DNA of 64,000 nucleotides. Source: Blasia pusilla. Taxonomy: Eukaryota; Marchantiophyta; Marchantiopsida; Blasiales. Below, piece after piece: positions 24,191 through 34,304 of this stretch. The notes under the pieces were generated by a model that was not told where the DNA came from, ran no database searches, and saw only the letters and a list, made by a program, of their open reading frames with translations. Both the position numbers and the translations under genes were made by a program. Each line of letters opens with the position of its first letter. Position 1 is the stretch's first letter. Location: the NCBI GenBank assembly GCA_050084515.1, contig CM114271.1, positions 22,196,001 through 22,260,000 on the forward strand, given 5' to 3'.

Positions 24191-24397
24191 TCACGCCGTC
24201 CTGCAAGAACAAAAATTCGTGTATGTGGAGTTGGAAACAGCCACAGTCCCCCACATTGAGTTTTTTCGGTAGAGATTTGCCAACGCCGCGGCGCGCCGAT
24301 TATCCGCTTCTATTTGCGTCCTCATCTTTTCAGCCAGGATTTGTTTTTGCCTGACACTCGAGCGGAATGCGTTTTGCATTAATCCTACAGCAACCAT
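24191..24397 (-). CDS. Short unrecognised coiled-coil-like open frame
   Basis: A minus-strand frame of up to 68 codons includes SVRQKQILAEKMRTQIEADN then RRAAALANLYRKNSMWG, which looks like a helical exon. No start context, splice partners or family are evident. It lies downstream of the MULE block and could be a captured exon or chance. Confidence 0.2.
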   Translation of the reverse strand: MVAVGLMQNAFRSSVRQKQILAEKMRTQIEADNRRAAALANLYRKNSMWGTVAVSNSTYTNFCSCRTA

Positions 24398-25266
24398 TCC
24401 ACATTCCTTATCCTGGCTAGAGTCCTTTCCACATCCTATGCTTTACGTTAACGTTGCTACTCTGCTCAACTCCTATTGGTCCGTAGCTTTGATGAAGCAA
24501 TAGCAGTTGGCTCCAAGGCCCGGAAAACCTTATTATCTTTACAACTTCACACCATTTATTATTGAACATACATAAGTAGAAATGTTGTTACACTTGTAGC
24601 TGCTGGATCATTTCCTTTTTGTATAGGTAACCTGAGAATCAATTTCATTGCATATGGAATCTCTGCTGTAATCCCTCAAAGATGAAGTGGAATGGTGTCC
24701 TCGGGAAGTGGAGTATTGCCCACTAAAAGGTAATTCAGGATTGGAATCCATGCCACATGCATTGTTTTGAATGATTTTCAGGATTTATGGCATTATGTTC
24801 ACCACACAAAACAAGTGGTTTCAGAGTAGCTTAAAATCCCCGAAGGAAGGAACAAAAAATGGTGAAGTTTCGTGAGGTAGTTCTGCATGGAGGATGACAT
24901 TCACATACAATGGTAACCTAAGAATCGTATCCTGAGTTAAGATCACATGTGGTTCTCACACATAAGATATTTTTATTATGGACAACTTCTGAAGTATGTA
25001 AGGAACAAAAACAAATATATTGAACATTATAATGTACCGTGGAATGGTGTCCATCACATTCAGGTGACTGTCGACAATTCAGAAGACGTCATTCTTCATA
25101 TTGAATAAAATACAAAAATTAATAGAATAAATACAATTCTCGATCTCCTTTATGTCCCAACTCCAAAATGTTCATGAAAATTCTGCAACAAAATTTCATC
25201 CATTACTTCCTAAAAGGATAGAATGTCATGTGATATTCAAAATTCTTCGTGCCTGCTCCACTTACA
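24398..25266. other. 3' flank of the MULE gene
   Basis: No gene seen. It contains two copies of the GTGGAATGGTGTCC motif (24687-24700 and 25039-25052) that also recurs inside the MULE block. Confidence 0.5.
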
Positions 25267-28200
25267 CTACGTGTTTGTACACGTTGATGAGGCAATGGCT
25301 GCTTCTCTATCAAGTTGGGCTTGTGGGCCCAACTTTGTTTTTCTAGACTTTGCTCTGGGGAATAAAGATAGGTCAGTGAATGAATTTGGGTTTTGCCTAT
25401 CATTCTGGTCTGTCATGGATCTTGTAGATCTTCTTCTACGTCGGGACCAACGTTCAATGTTTGATTGAACTCGTGTAATGGAATTATTGTTCAGGAATCC
25501 ATCTTGAAAACTGGAGAATGGATTACCTGGTTGAGGTGTCAACCCATTTTCAGCTGCTATTTTTGCAGACTCGATCCTTCCACTCAGCTCCTTCAAAGCC
25601 CTTGCAGTTAAAGTAAGAAGGCGAGCATTGTGAACACAGGAAAGTCGTATGCTTGAGAACAAGTCGTCAATTTCTTCAATAGTGGAGTTTGTTACAGGGT
25701 TTGCACAGTCCGATGATAATCGACATCCTGGTGGAATGGTGTCTATGTGCCAACACCAGAGATGGAAAAAAATTAGTTTAGCAGTAGCCACCACTAATAT
25801 CAAATCCCATGTTGAAATATGAACATATTTATGATCTTGGAAGTATTCATGGCCTGCATGTAGAAGTATACATGACCTTATTCTTGAAGTATACATGACC
25901 TGGTTCTAGACCTGATCCTAGAAGTATACATTACTTGATCCATGACGTAAACATGACATGGTCCTAGAAGTAGACATGCCTTGATCCCTGAAGTTTACAT
26001 GACCTGATCCACCAAGTATACATCACTCGATGTTCACTATTGTTATTTACCTCCATTTGGATGCATGTCAAACATCTCAGGTTGGCATGGATCATTCTCC
26101 AATTCCTCATTCGATTGTCGTGTTATGAGCTTGAGATGAGCCATCCCACTCTGTCTTGTTCCTAACCTTGTTCCCAGAATCTTCACCAAATCTGCTTCAT
26201 TGTAATTTTCCTTCAATAAAGAACAATGCATTTTGGCATACTTTTAAAAAAAAGTCAGTATAATATAATACCAATTTTAGTACATATGTAAAGTAATATG
26301 TTCAATTCACTTTGAAAAGAAGGAGAATATAAGAATGTAAGAGGCCCTTACAATATGCTTGCAAATGTTCCCCTTTAGAGACCATGGACAGTCACAATGA
26401 CCCCACTCTGTATCGTAGTTGTAGACTTCATACCATTTATTCTCCAATGTCTGACTCCTAACTCTTGCCATACTCACCTCCCCCCTGGTGCGTATGATCT
26501 CTACATCACTACCAGAAATTGCTTTCCCTTTCAAAACAACGTTGTTTACATATTTTTCATGTGTCGCATTTGTCACAAATCCTCTCCTTTTCAACAAGTG
26601 GACGTGGAAATACCATGCCTCAATGTCATTGATGAGTTTCCAAACTAGGTAGTCCCCTCTTCTCTGTGATAATGTTTTGTGGTCATCATGTAAGATAGCC
26701 TTCATGCTTCCATGATAGTTCTCAATTGCCACATTCCTGTCTTGATTTGCATGAGGATAGTCCCTTGCTGCTTTTACCCACTTTGCTGAAGTCATTGCAC
26801 CAATGAGGAAATGTTAATTCAAATTTGAATGCATAATTGAATGCGACAACCAAACTCAAAGTCAAGAAACAACAATGATACTCACCAATCTTGGGTTCCC
26901 AATATGTTTGTATGTACTTTACAAACTTTGACTCCGCTTGATAGTCTTCATAGAATTTCTCTAGGTCCCTCTTTGCGTCATTCAAAATGACTTGTCGTGT
27001 GTATGTGCCACATCGATTCACATACATGATGTCTCCTAACCTTCGCGACATTTCAGCTCTCATGCCATGACTACGCACCTTTTTCTTCAACTGCTTTAAC
27101 CAGTCATGCCGTACATGCCATAGACATAGAATGATGTGTGCTGTTGGAAATATTGCCCTGTTCAAAGGGTTCCAATCATTTAGTCTGCATTAGAAAAGAT
27201 AGAATCGCTTCTATGTTGGTGGAATGGTTTCCCTTCTTGAGGAAGATTGGTTTCCTACATGTTGGAAAAATAATGAATACAACTTCATATGCATAGCTAA
27301 TCTTTCGCTTAAAGCACTCATACCATAGAAGGATATTGATGTTTGTTGGCGGAAATGATTTTTGCAACGGTGGAATGGTTTCTTCCACCGTGAGAGTAAA
27401 TGTGAGAAGATTATCCTATCCAAATCTGATTAACCCATCATGCCAATTTTCGTTAATGAATACAGAGGAATTTATTCTCACCTTAATGCATTCTCGCTCG
27501 CCAAAGCGTCGTCAACAATGATCGCATTTGGTTCCCAATTCGGTTGGATGACTCTACATTTATCCAAGATAGCTTTCAACCACTTTCCCAAATACACTTC
27601 TTTTGCACTAGATGTGAGAACCAGGCCACGGGTATCCCCGAGTGGTGATCATCAAACACCAACAAAGTATATAGGGAAACTACAAAACATCAATACAAGT
27701 GTTAGTACCATGATTATATGGAATCATTTTTACATGAATGAAAGTAATAAGAAGACTTACTTCACATGAAATATCTCTTCAACAAAATAAGTAAGAGCAA
27801 GTACCCATTGCGATTTGTGCCAAATGTGCTATCCATGCTCAAAGCGCTGCCATGTCCATACTTTACAAGAGCATTCAAGCGCCATTGGCTTTGGAATCCC
27901 AAAATGAATGGATGTGTCTCATCCATGTAAGGCTAAATAAATGAACACCTTTCAGGAAGAATACTCAACAAACAAGCTCAAGGACTCGTTCTCGCTCCTA
28001 GCATATAGAAATGTCTCCTCATTGAATTGTTTTTATGTTTCAGTATATCATGCATTTGCATGAAGTCATCTCAGGTCAAACTCTCTTCAAAGTTGGTATC
28101 CGTCAACGAGCGCTCTTTCAACATCTTTGAATGCTCGGCTTGGATCTGGTGGGGCTTAACCCCCAAGCGAAGCCTCTCTTTCACATAATTCTTTAGATCA

Positions 28201-28870
28201 TCTGAAATCCTAGGAGCAAACATCTTCGGTGTATCTATGCATGCTTTGTCGTCCTTTCCATGGCATGGCTTGTTGGCTTTATCCACGTGAGCTCTATTTT
28301 TGTAGGTGATCTTTGCAACATGCGGAGGAGTGTTGATTTCAAGGACTGTAAAATGACATTGACACCCACGTTTGCAACTATCGCCTCTACTTATGATTTG
28401 TCCTCGGCCTACTACCTCTTCCACTTTTGGGGACAATGGACAGACTGTAAACACAACAAAAGGAGCGATGTGAAATTAACACACTAAAACCATTTCTAAC
28501 TGAATGGTCATCCACTCTCCTCAATAATCAAAGTTTGAAATATGTGAATGGATAGGAGAAGATAGTGGGCACCTATGCACAATCTCTGATGCATTTGGCG
28601 CAGATCGGTTGGGCCATACGCACAATAGTATATTGTGTACAATGGACCCCCTCCATCCATGTCTCTGGAGCAGCCCTTGCCCAATCTTGACATTCCTTTC
28701 CGAATGTTGTTGGGTTCCTTCCATCGCCATGCCCTCGCCAAGAATGAGATCATGTAATCTTTCCCAAGGTATGTATGCTACATGATCGTCATCCCAGAAA
28801 GCTTGTTGGTGAGATAAGTCCCTGGAGGAATATCGGTTTGAACAAAAATCTTGTTCATGGATAATATCCT
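25267..28870 (-). pseudogene. MULE-type transposase with SWIM zinc finger, degenerate
   Basis: Minus-strand segments line up with the plant MULE/SWIM protein layout. About 28830-28508: FWDDDHVAYIPWERLHD and GPTDLRQ. Frame 28454-28071: KRGCQCHFTVLEI and FAPRISDDLKNYV. About 27930-27780: HPFILGFQSQWRLNALVK and SMDSTFGTNRN, with the first catalytic Asp. About 27670-27480: VFDDHSGIPVAWF, then WLKAILDKC and AIIVDDALASENALR. Frame 27165-26722: AHIILCLWHVRHDWLKQLKK. Frame 26795-26307: SWIM finger CDCPWSLKGNICKH. Frame 25896-25267: a basic C-terminal region. Introns are plausible between several segments, but near 27630 the frame slips by one base inside a conserved stretch, so this copy looks inactive. 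The same architecture occurs in host SWIM proteins, so a decayed domesticated relative is possible. No terminal repeats were found. Confidence 0.8.
25840..26035. repeat. 23-bp minisatellite in a MULE intron
   Basis: Units resembling GAAGTATACATGACCTGATC start at 25840, 25863, 25886, 25921, 25944, 25967, 25990 and 26013. Spacing is 23 bp except for one 35-bp step. It sits between MULE coding segments. Confidence 0.85.
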
Positions 28871-30076
28871 CCTTGTTAAAGAGCTTCCACTTGCAAGCAT
28901 ATCAGATGTGGCCATGGCGGGGAGGCCAATTCTGTGATCAATGTTTCCCTGTATGTTAATAAGACAGAAAGAACAGGTGTCAAAAGGTGCTATTCAAACA
29001 TTTACTAATCTGGTTGGACATGGTTTAACAAATGGCATGTATTGGGTTTTTATGTGAATGAAGAAGTCTGCATTAGGTGCCCATTCTCGCATTTCGCTTT
29101 CAAACAGATCCTACTCCTGTCCATTACCAGTGGAATGTCTTCACTGACATATGGAATGGCTTTGCATTGTCATGGAATGGCTTCCCATAGACATGGAATG
29201 GCTTCCCATAGACATGGAATGGCTTTCCCTTCACATGGAATGGCTTCTCTGGGAGCTGGAATGGTTTATCAGACCCATGGAATGCTTCGGTGATGATTTC
29301 CTCCTAAGCATGGGAAGGAACAGGAATTTCTTAGAATAACTTTACTCGTTTGGATTGCCCTCCAATCTGCGTGCTACATTGCTCTCGAACCTCAGGAACT
29401 TGCTGCCCAAATCGTACGCAGTGTATGAAAAAAATCATGGAAGTTTGTGAACTCCCACCACTTTGAATTCAGAATCAAATACTTTCTGTACAAGGTGGTG
29501 GCATTCCTAGTGGTAGCATGTCCCACTTGTGTAAGCCTCTTCTAACTCTACTACTATGGGGCATGTCACTCAAGTATAAGTGAAGAACCAACTGTATACC
29601 TGTAGTAGATTCTTTAAGAGCCCATGTACAAAATTACTTTCAGGTAAGGTCCGAGAAGTACAAAAACTACTGCGCTAAGGACAAAAACTAACGAGGGTAT
29701 ACTTCTGCCGTGAGAGAAGTATCTAAAAAACCACAGGGCAACGACTCTGGAATCTAGCTTCCCATATCCAATATGGGAACATCTCCATCTACGCTATGTG
29801 CAATGACAACACGAGAAAAAAATCAGAGATAGGAATATCATTACTATCCATGCTAAGCTATTTTGAAAGTAAAATAAGAGAGCAAAATTGGAGGTAGAGA
29901 ACAAGGACTCTTGCCATAATCACAAAATCACATAGAGAGTGCATACTCATACATATATTCATACCTTTTTTTTTTCTTTTCCACTCCTGGGTTGAGTCAT
30001 TTGTACTTGTTCTTCCGTTTAGCCATCCTGGTTGGGGTTGCCATCATTTGTTGGAGGACTTCAAACTTCGACTTTC
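28871..30076. other. Interval between MULE and upstream ORFs
   Basis: Apart from the 21-bp minisatellite at 29131-29298, I see no gene. Its plus-strand frames (MEWL and HGMAS heptads) arise only from the repeat. The rest (29.3-30.07 kb) shows no coding signal and is probably promoter or intron DNA of the MULE gene. Confidence 0.5.
29131..29298. repeat. 21-bp minisatellite, eight units
   Basis: The core TGGAATGG (TGGAATGT in the first unit, TGGAATGC in the last) recurs exactly every 21 bp at 29131, 29152, 29173, 29194, 29215, 29236, 29257 and 29278. The best units read ATGGAATGGCTTCCCATAGAC-like. Because 21 is a multiple of three, every frame is open and encodes a heptad repeat. Confidence 0.95.
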
Positions 30077-30957
30077 CTAATTCCCTGCACTCCTCGCAAG
30101 AGGTGTCAAACCTATTCGTGTGGACTTCACGTTCTTGGCCTTGGTCACTTGTGAGTGAGTGCCAAGTTTAGGTACCTCACTTCTAATGTTGTCATTGATA
30201 TCATTCAACAACGTCTTGCCCAAATTTTTCTTCAAAGCTCTCAATTCTCTAGAGGATAGTTTTTTCTTGAAGGGTGTCATCATCAAGCATCTTGAGATCC
30301 TCCAATGTTTCCGGATTTGCAAAAGGAATCTGCACGTCTTCATGAATAGGGGTGCGAAATGCAGAGCCGGTTGTGTTGACCAAATGTGGATCGTCTGTAA
30401 CCCCTTCATGATGGATGGCTGCCCCATTCTCACCACATGGAGTGTGTGGAATGGGTTCCATAGGTGTATCACCTCGACACTGTGCATACACACTTTCGGC
30501 TCCCCCCTCTGGTGGAATGAATTCCGCTGAAGTTAGGTCAAGTCCCGGGAGGTGGAGTGGCATCCGCATTGATAGAATCCCCACCTGGTGGAATGGGTTC
30601 CATCATTTGATTCTCTCTCGGCCGTGGAGGGGGATCCGCCCTTGAGCCTCCCCACTTGGTGGAATGGGTTCCACCATTTGATTCTCTCTTGGCGGTGGAG
30701 TGGGTTTCACCATTGAGCCTCCCCACTTGGTGGAATGGGTTCCACCAATTCACTCTCTCTCGGGATGGGAGAGATCTTTTCGATCGTGTCTGGGGACTCG
30801 GCCGCTTTGTAACAATCTTCCCCGCCAATTTTGGTGTCTCGTTCCTTTGGCCCTTTGAACGCTGTGGTACTTTGCAATTAGAAGCCTTACCCGCCTCTTT
30901 CTTTTTATCAGTTATGACCTTACCAGCGTCGTCGCCTAGCGATGACGCGGGTGGCAA
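30077..30957 (-). CDS. Pro-rich ORFs spanning a 71-bp repeat, downstream of the BED gene
   Basis: Three overlapping minus-strand frames (30957-30538, 30584-30249, 30493-30077) could form one reading path with indels. They encode Lys/Pro-rich, low-complexity protein: SKGQRNETPKLAGK, then repeat-derived MMEPIPPGG and NGGTHSTKWGG strings, then PIPHTPCGENGAAIHHEG and a helical end LSSRELRALKKNLGK. No domain is recognised. The frames continue the direction of the BED gene just upstream and may be its C-terminal or 3' part. Confidence 0.35.
30579..30790. repeat. 71-bp tandem repeat, three units
   Basis: Units begin CCCCACYTGGTGGAATGG at 30579, 30650 and 30721, exactly 71 bp apart; the third is truncated or diverged after about 45 bp. 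Each contains the near-palindrome GGTGGAATGGGTTCCACC. Because 71 is not a multiple of three, successive units are read in different frames. Confidence 0.9.
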
Positions 30958-30981
30958 GGGTTGAAATCATCGCTATCCGAT

Positions 30982-32155
30982 TCAAGACTTATGTAAGTCT
31001 CCACCCGTCTCCTCCGCTCTCACTTTCAAGCCCTGTTTTCCCTTCTTACACCAGGTGTCTTTGTCATGTTTCCTTTGACTTGGAACATATGCACCAGCTC
31101 TCTCCTCACAAATATCTTTTGCTTTTTTGGAATTTCTAGTGGCCAACCATTCCTCATATTGTTGCTTGGCCATAAACTCAGAGTACTTGGCTTGATCTCG
31201 CTCAAGCCAACCCATTAGATTTTGTTTCTTGCGTGCTATCCACGCAACACTCGCTTGACTTGTGCCTCTCTTTCGACAAAAACTCGGTAGGTAGCTCCTG
31301 TAGAGACACAACGTTGCCTTTTTGAACTACTCCCCACAACTTCTTAACCATCTCCAGATGTGTGAAGTAACCCTTACCCCTCCCTATCAAGTCCTTAGAA
31401 CCTTGTAGACTTGCTCTATCAATGGCTGCCAAGCAACCATATACTACATGCTCCATCATGGAGTTACTATTTTGGCAATCATGAACTCTCACCAAGCACT
31501 CACGGTATTGTTTCCTGTCTAGGAGGCCATCCCAATCCCGAATATGCAAGGAATTCACCAAATTACACTCCATCAAAGCCACCAGTGATGGCTTCTTCCC
31601 TAGTATCGGGATATGAGGACTCCGCTGCATAGACAACCACCTCTCCGAGTGGAATTGAAGCAACCTGTACATTTTCTCCCTCCTGATTTTAGCCTCCCTC
31701 CTATGAGCATCCCCGGATTTCCTAAGGAGCTCTCTCTCTCTCTGGGCATCTGTCACTTCTCTCTTACGACCCATCACTGGGTCGTTGGCGCGCCTACCTG
31801 GATTTTCTAGTGGGACTAGCAATGCCTCGTCCAAGTCAGGGTGGTTTTTAATCAAGTGCTGATTGCACTTGGTTTTATTTTTGGCCTTTAGGATGCGATT
31901 ACAAAGCATGCACATCCACTTTTCCCCATCCTCTATGTATCTCCAATATGTGTTCTCCCCAAGAGCAACACCCCACACAACTCGATTCATACTGGTGGCT
32001 GCCACGATTGAACTCTGACGGAAGATATACCGAGACCTACGACTGCCAAACTGACACCACACAAGCTCCTCCATAAGCACTTCAACAATAGAGTAGTACT
32101 CAAACATCAGGCCTGATAAGAAATCCATGCTATGAAGGAGAAAGAAATAGACCAA
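30982..32155 (-). CDS. BED-type zinc-finger protein ORF, likely frameshifted
   Basis: The 317-codon frame 32155-31202 carries WRYIEDGEKWMCMLCNRILK followed by CNQHLIKNHPDLDEA. This is the CxxC...HxxxxH pattern of a BED-type finger, found in hAT transposases and their domesticated relatives. A long charged helical region follows (AQRERELLRKSGDAHRREAK), then a GCLAAIDRASLQGSKDLIG segment. At about 31240 a second frame (to 30982) takes over with WIARKKQNLMGWLERDQAKY and more charged helix, so one indel or a short intron separates them. No hAT dimerisation domain is seen. A start further in (MNRVVWGVALGENTYW, about 31992) is an alternative. The role is probably DNA binding for a transposon or a derived regulator. 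Confidence 0.6.
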
Positions 32156-32882
32156 ACATACCAGTTCCCAACTGCCCTTGCTTCCCTCGAGTTTGTATTC
32201 TCAGCGATCCTTCAGCCTCTGATCCGAACTACCCCCTGGAGTTTTCAAGTACACGAGTGTTAACAAAGCATAATCACAATCTTACCCTCACATTTCCAGG
32301 TGAATAGAAGCTTACTGTACTCAGCCACTGCTTCCGGTCTGATTTCTACCACTCATGCATTACACTTCGCGTAGACCTCGTGTTAAGAAATGGTATCCAG
32401 GGCAAAGAAGTCCATGAGATTCCATACAGGAAAGGTGGGCATAACTGCTCAAGAGTCCTCTTTGTTGGAAAAGAAGTCTTCACTCACTCTCCAAGTACGA
32501 GCTAACACGAAGATACTCACGGTGGCCACCTAAACTAAGGGCGCCCCGCTCAGATATTTTATTAGATGGAACAGAACAACGCTGAACGCCATGTCTTAGT
32601 CACTACAAATCTTATGCCAATCAATGACAACGGTGATACACATTCTACTTACGGCCGTCACTTAACTGTCATTTCTTGTAACGATCGAGAATGAAATGAC
32701 TGCATACAACATTGAACAATCTTTCTCATTTCGCACCTTCGAGCTAGCCCTTTCCATCAAGCGTTTTTATTGAAGTTCGTTTTCCATCTTCATAGGCTGA
32801 AGAGTATCTCAACATCGAGACTCGGAGTTTCATGGCATCAGTCAAACGTGCTGCTGCTGTTTGCTTGCTGCTTATGACATTC
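32156..32882. other. Upstream flank of the BED gene
   Basis: No gene seen in these 0.7 kb. It should include the promoter of the BED-type ORF. It ends at the target-site base run ATTC before the TIR element. Confidence 0.5.
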
Positions 32883-32936
32883 GGAGAGCGATATTGCCAA
32901 AGCCCGGAGCACTAATTGCTCCGTGCTTAGGGGCTC
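32883..32936 (+). repeat. Left terminal inverted repeat (54 bp)
   Basis: It starts GGAGAGCGATATTGCC and is itself partly palindromic: AAGCCCGGAGCA pairs with TGCTCCGTGCTT across a 5-base loop, with one mismatch relative to the right TIR. Confidence 0.9.
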
Positions 32937-33278
32937 AGAGGCAAGACAGGTGAGTGAGCGATGCACCAGAGAAACTTGCAAAGTGAATGTCGATCTGACA
33001 GCAAACCCCTCCCTAAATGCGAGAGCGACACAAACCGAGCGCGATTTCACAACAAATTCTTGGAGCCCAATACTCCAGCCACAACTCGTGACGGACGGAT
33101 CGTGTCTATTTCAAAGCTTTCTCGCTGATCCCTGGCCGCCGGTCATGAGGTATTCATCGGATACATGAATAGGCTCTTTCTGGAATTGAATTTTGTGAGA
33201 GCGGAGTTCTCGGAGCAGAGTGAGGGAGAGGGAAGTTCAGTCTAGAATTGGTAGCGAAGAGCAGATACCGACAGGACG

Positions 33279-33785
33279 ATGGAACAAGGCCGTGGCCTCA
33301 TGAATTCGACCACGCATTTGGCAGACGCGCCCATGGGAGGACTGGAGATGAACAATGGGATGCGATTACCTTTCTTTGGGGTAGCGGGTGACATTCTTTG
33401 TTCCAGGCTTGGGAGATTTAAGACCGCAACGCAATACGCCCAAATTGTGTTGGCCTCGCTGGTCATCGCCATCCGCACGAATGGTCGTCGTATTTCGGGC
33501 GTCATTTGTTGAGAAAGGCCATGGATCAACTGTGAAAGACTCTGCGCCCCGCCCGCCTCACTTTCTCCCTGTCGCACTCCGGGTGTTTCTTTCGATTCTT
33601 TTCGCGATCAATGCTACAACGGGTACTTCCTCATGTTGATGGCCATGTCTTTCAACAATGGAGTGTTTATCGCGATCATCTTAGGTCTCACGTTCTCGCA
33701 TTTTGTCCGCTTGATCGTCGAAAATTGTCTTCAGAAGTCGGACGTAACGTTTAACCTTTCCATTTTCCATTCCCCCGGTGTGTAG
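33279..33785 (+). pseudogene. Ctr-family copper transporter copy with one in-frame stop
   Basis: One plus-strand frame of 169 codons runs from an ATG at 33279 to TAG 33783-33785, interrupted only by TGA at 33510-33512. Ctr proteins are trimeric high-affinity copper(I) importers of about 150-190 residues with three membrane helices. The N-terminal part has Met-rich GGLEMNNGM, then FFGVAGDIL and a helix AQIVLASLVIAI. After the stop come YFLMLMAMSFNNGVFIAIIL and LTFSHFV, which match helices 2-3, including the MxxxM copper-path motif (MLMAM). The usual GxxxG of helix 3 is not evident. No intron is visible. Lying inside the TIR element, it is best read as transduplicated cargo that is no longer translated whole. 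Confidence 0.7.
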
Positions 33786-34250
33786 TCGGAGCTGTCTACT
33801 CAGAAATGCACGAGACAACGAACCCTGGAGGCCCCGTAACGTTGCAAAGAATGAAGGCCATCAGCGGAAGGTGCAATGTGCGAAGGAAGCCATTCCTTCC
33901 TTCGTTCGAAAGCCATTCCACGAGTGGTCCCAAAAAAAACGGCTCCGAATGGGTTTAGGGCTTCGGATGGAAGGAGGTCATTGGACGATGTCAGAGGCCA
34001 TGGGTAAACAGCGGGGATCATGTACATGGTATGGTCCCCATGTAAGTTTATGTACATTACCATGCCATGGGGATGTCTACGACGGATATCCGTGGCGGTC
34101 TGGTCGACACGGTATCCCGGAGAAGGGTCGATTGACGGGGGCGGAGAGAGCACGTCGGGATAATCCTGGGGTTAGCAATTAGTTAAGGACTTGCAGGTGG
34201 GTTAGGAGATAACGGGTAGGTTAGGGCGCTTGGAGGTTCCCAATTAGTGG

Positions 34251-34304
34251 GAGCCCCTAAGCCCGGAGCAATTAGTGCTCCGGGCTTTGGCAATATCGCT
34301 CTCC
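34251..34304 (-). repeat. Right terminal inverted repeat (54 bp)
   Basis: Inverted copy of 32883-32936 with one difference. Its internal palindrome AAGCCCGGAGCA/TGCTCCGGGCTT is perfect over 12 bp, so this end can form a hairpin by itself. Confidence 0.9.

Larger units (their letters stand above)
32883..34304. mobile_element. 1.42-kb TIR transposon with captured gene, nonautonomous
   Basis: Two 54-bp terminal inverted repeats (32883-32936 and 34251-34304) match at 53 of 54 positions and face inward. The bases ATTC stand directly outside both ends (32879-32882 and 34305-34308), suiting a 4-bp target-site duplication. The outer end reads GGAGAGCGATATTGCC. No transposase is encoded inside; the interior holds a Ctr-type copper transporter copy, so this is a Pack-type nonautonomous element needing help in trans. 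The superfamily is not clear from TIR and TSD alone. The near-identity of the TIRs points to recent movement. Confidence 0.85.

Noticed and set aside
29151-29339. Plus-strand protein with MEWL heptads
   Set aside because: It exists only because a 21-bp repeat keeps all frames open; there are no non-repeat coding features.
33242-33577. Minus-strand 111-codon frame inside the TIR element
   Set aside because: It is antisense to the Ctr-like frame, which has recognisable membrane-helix motifs.
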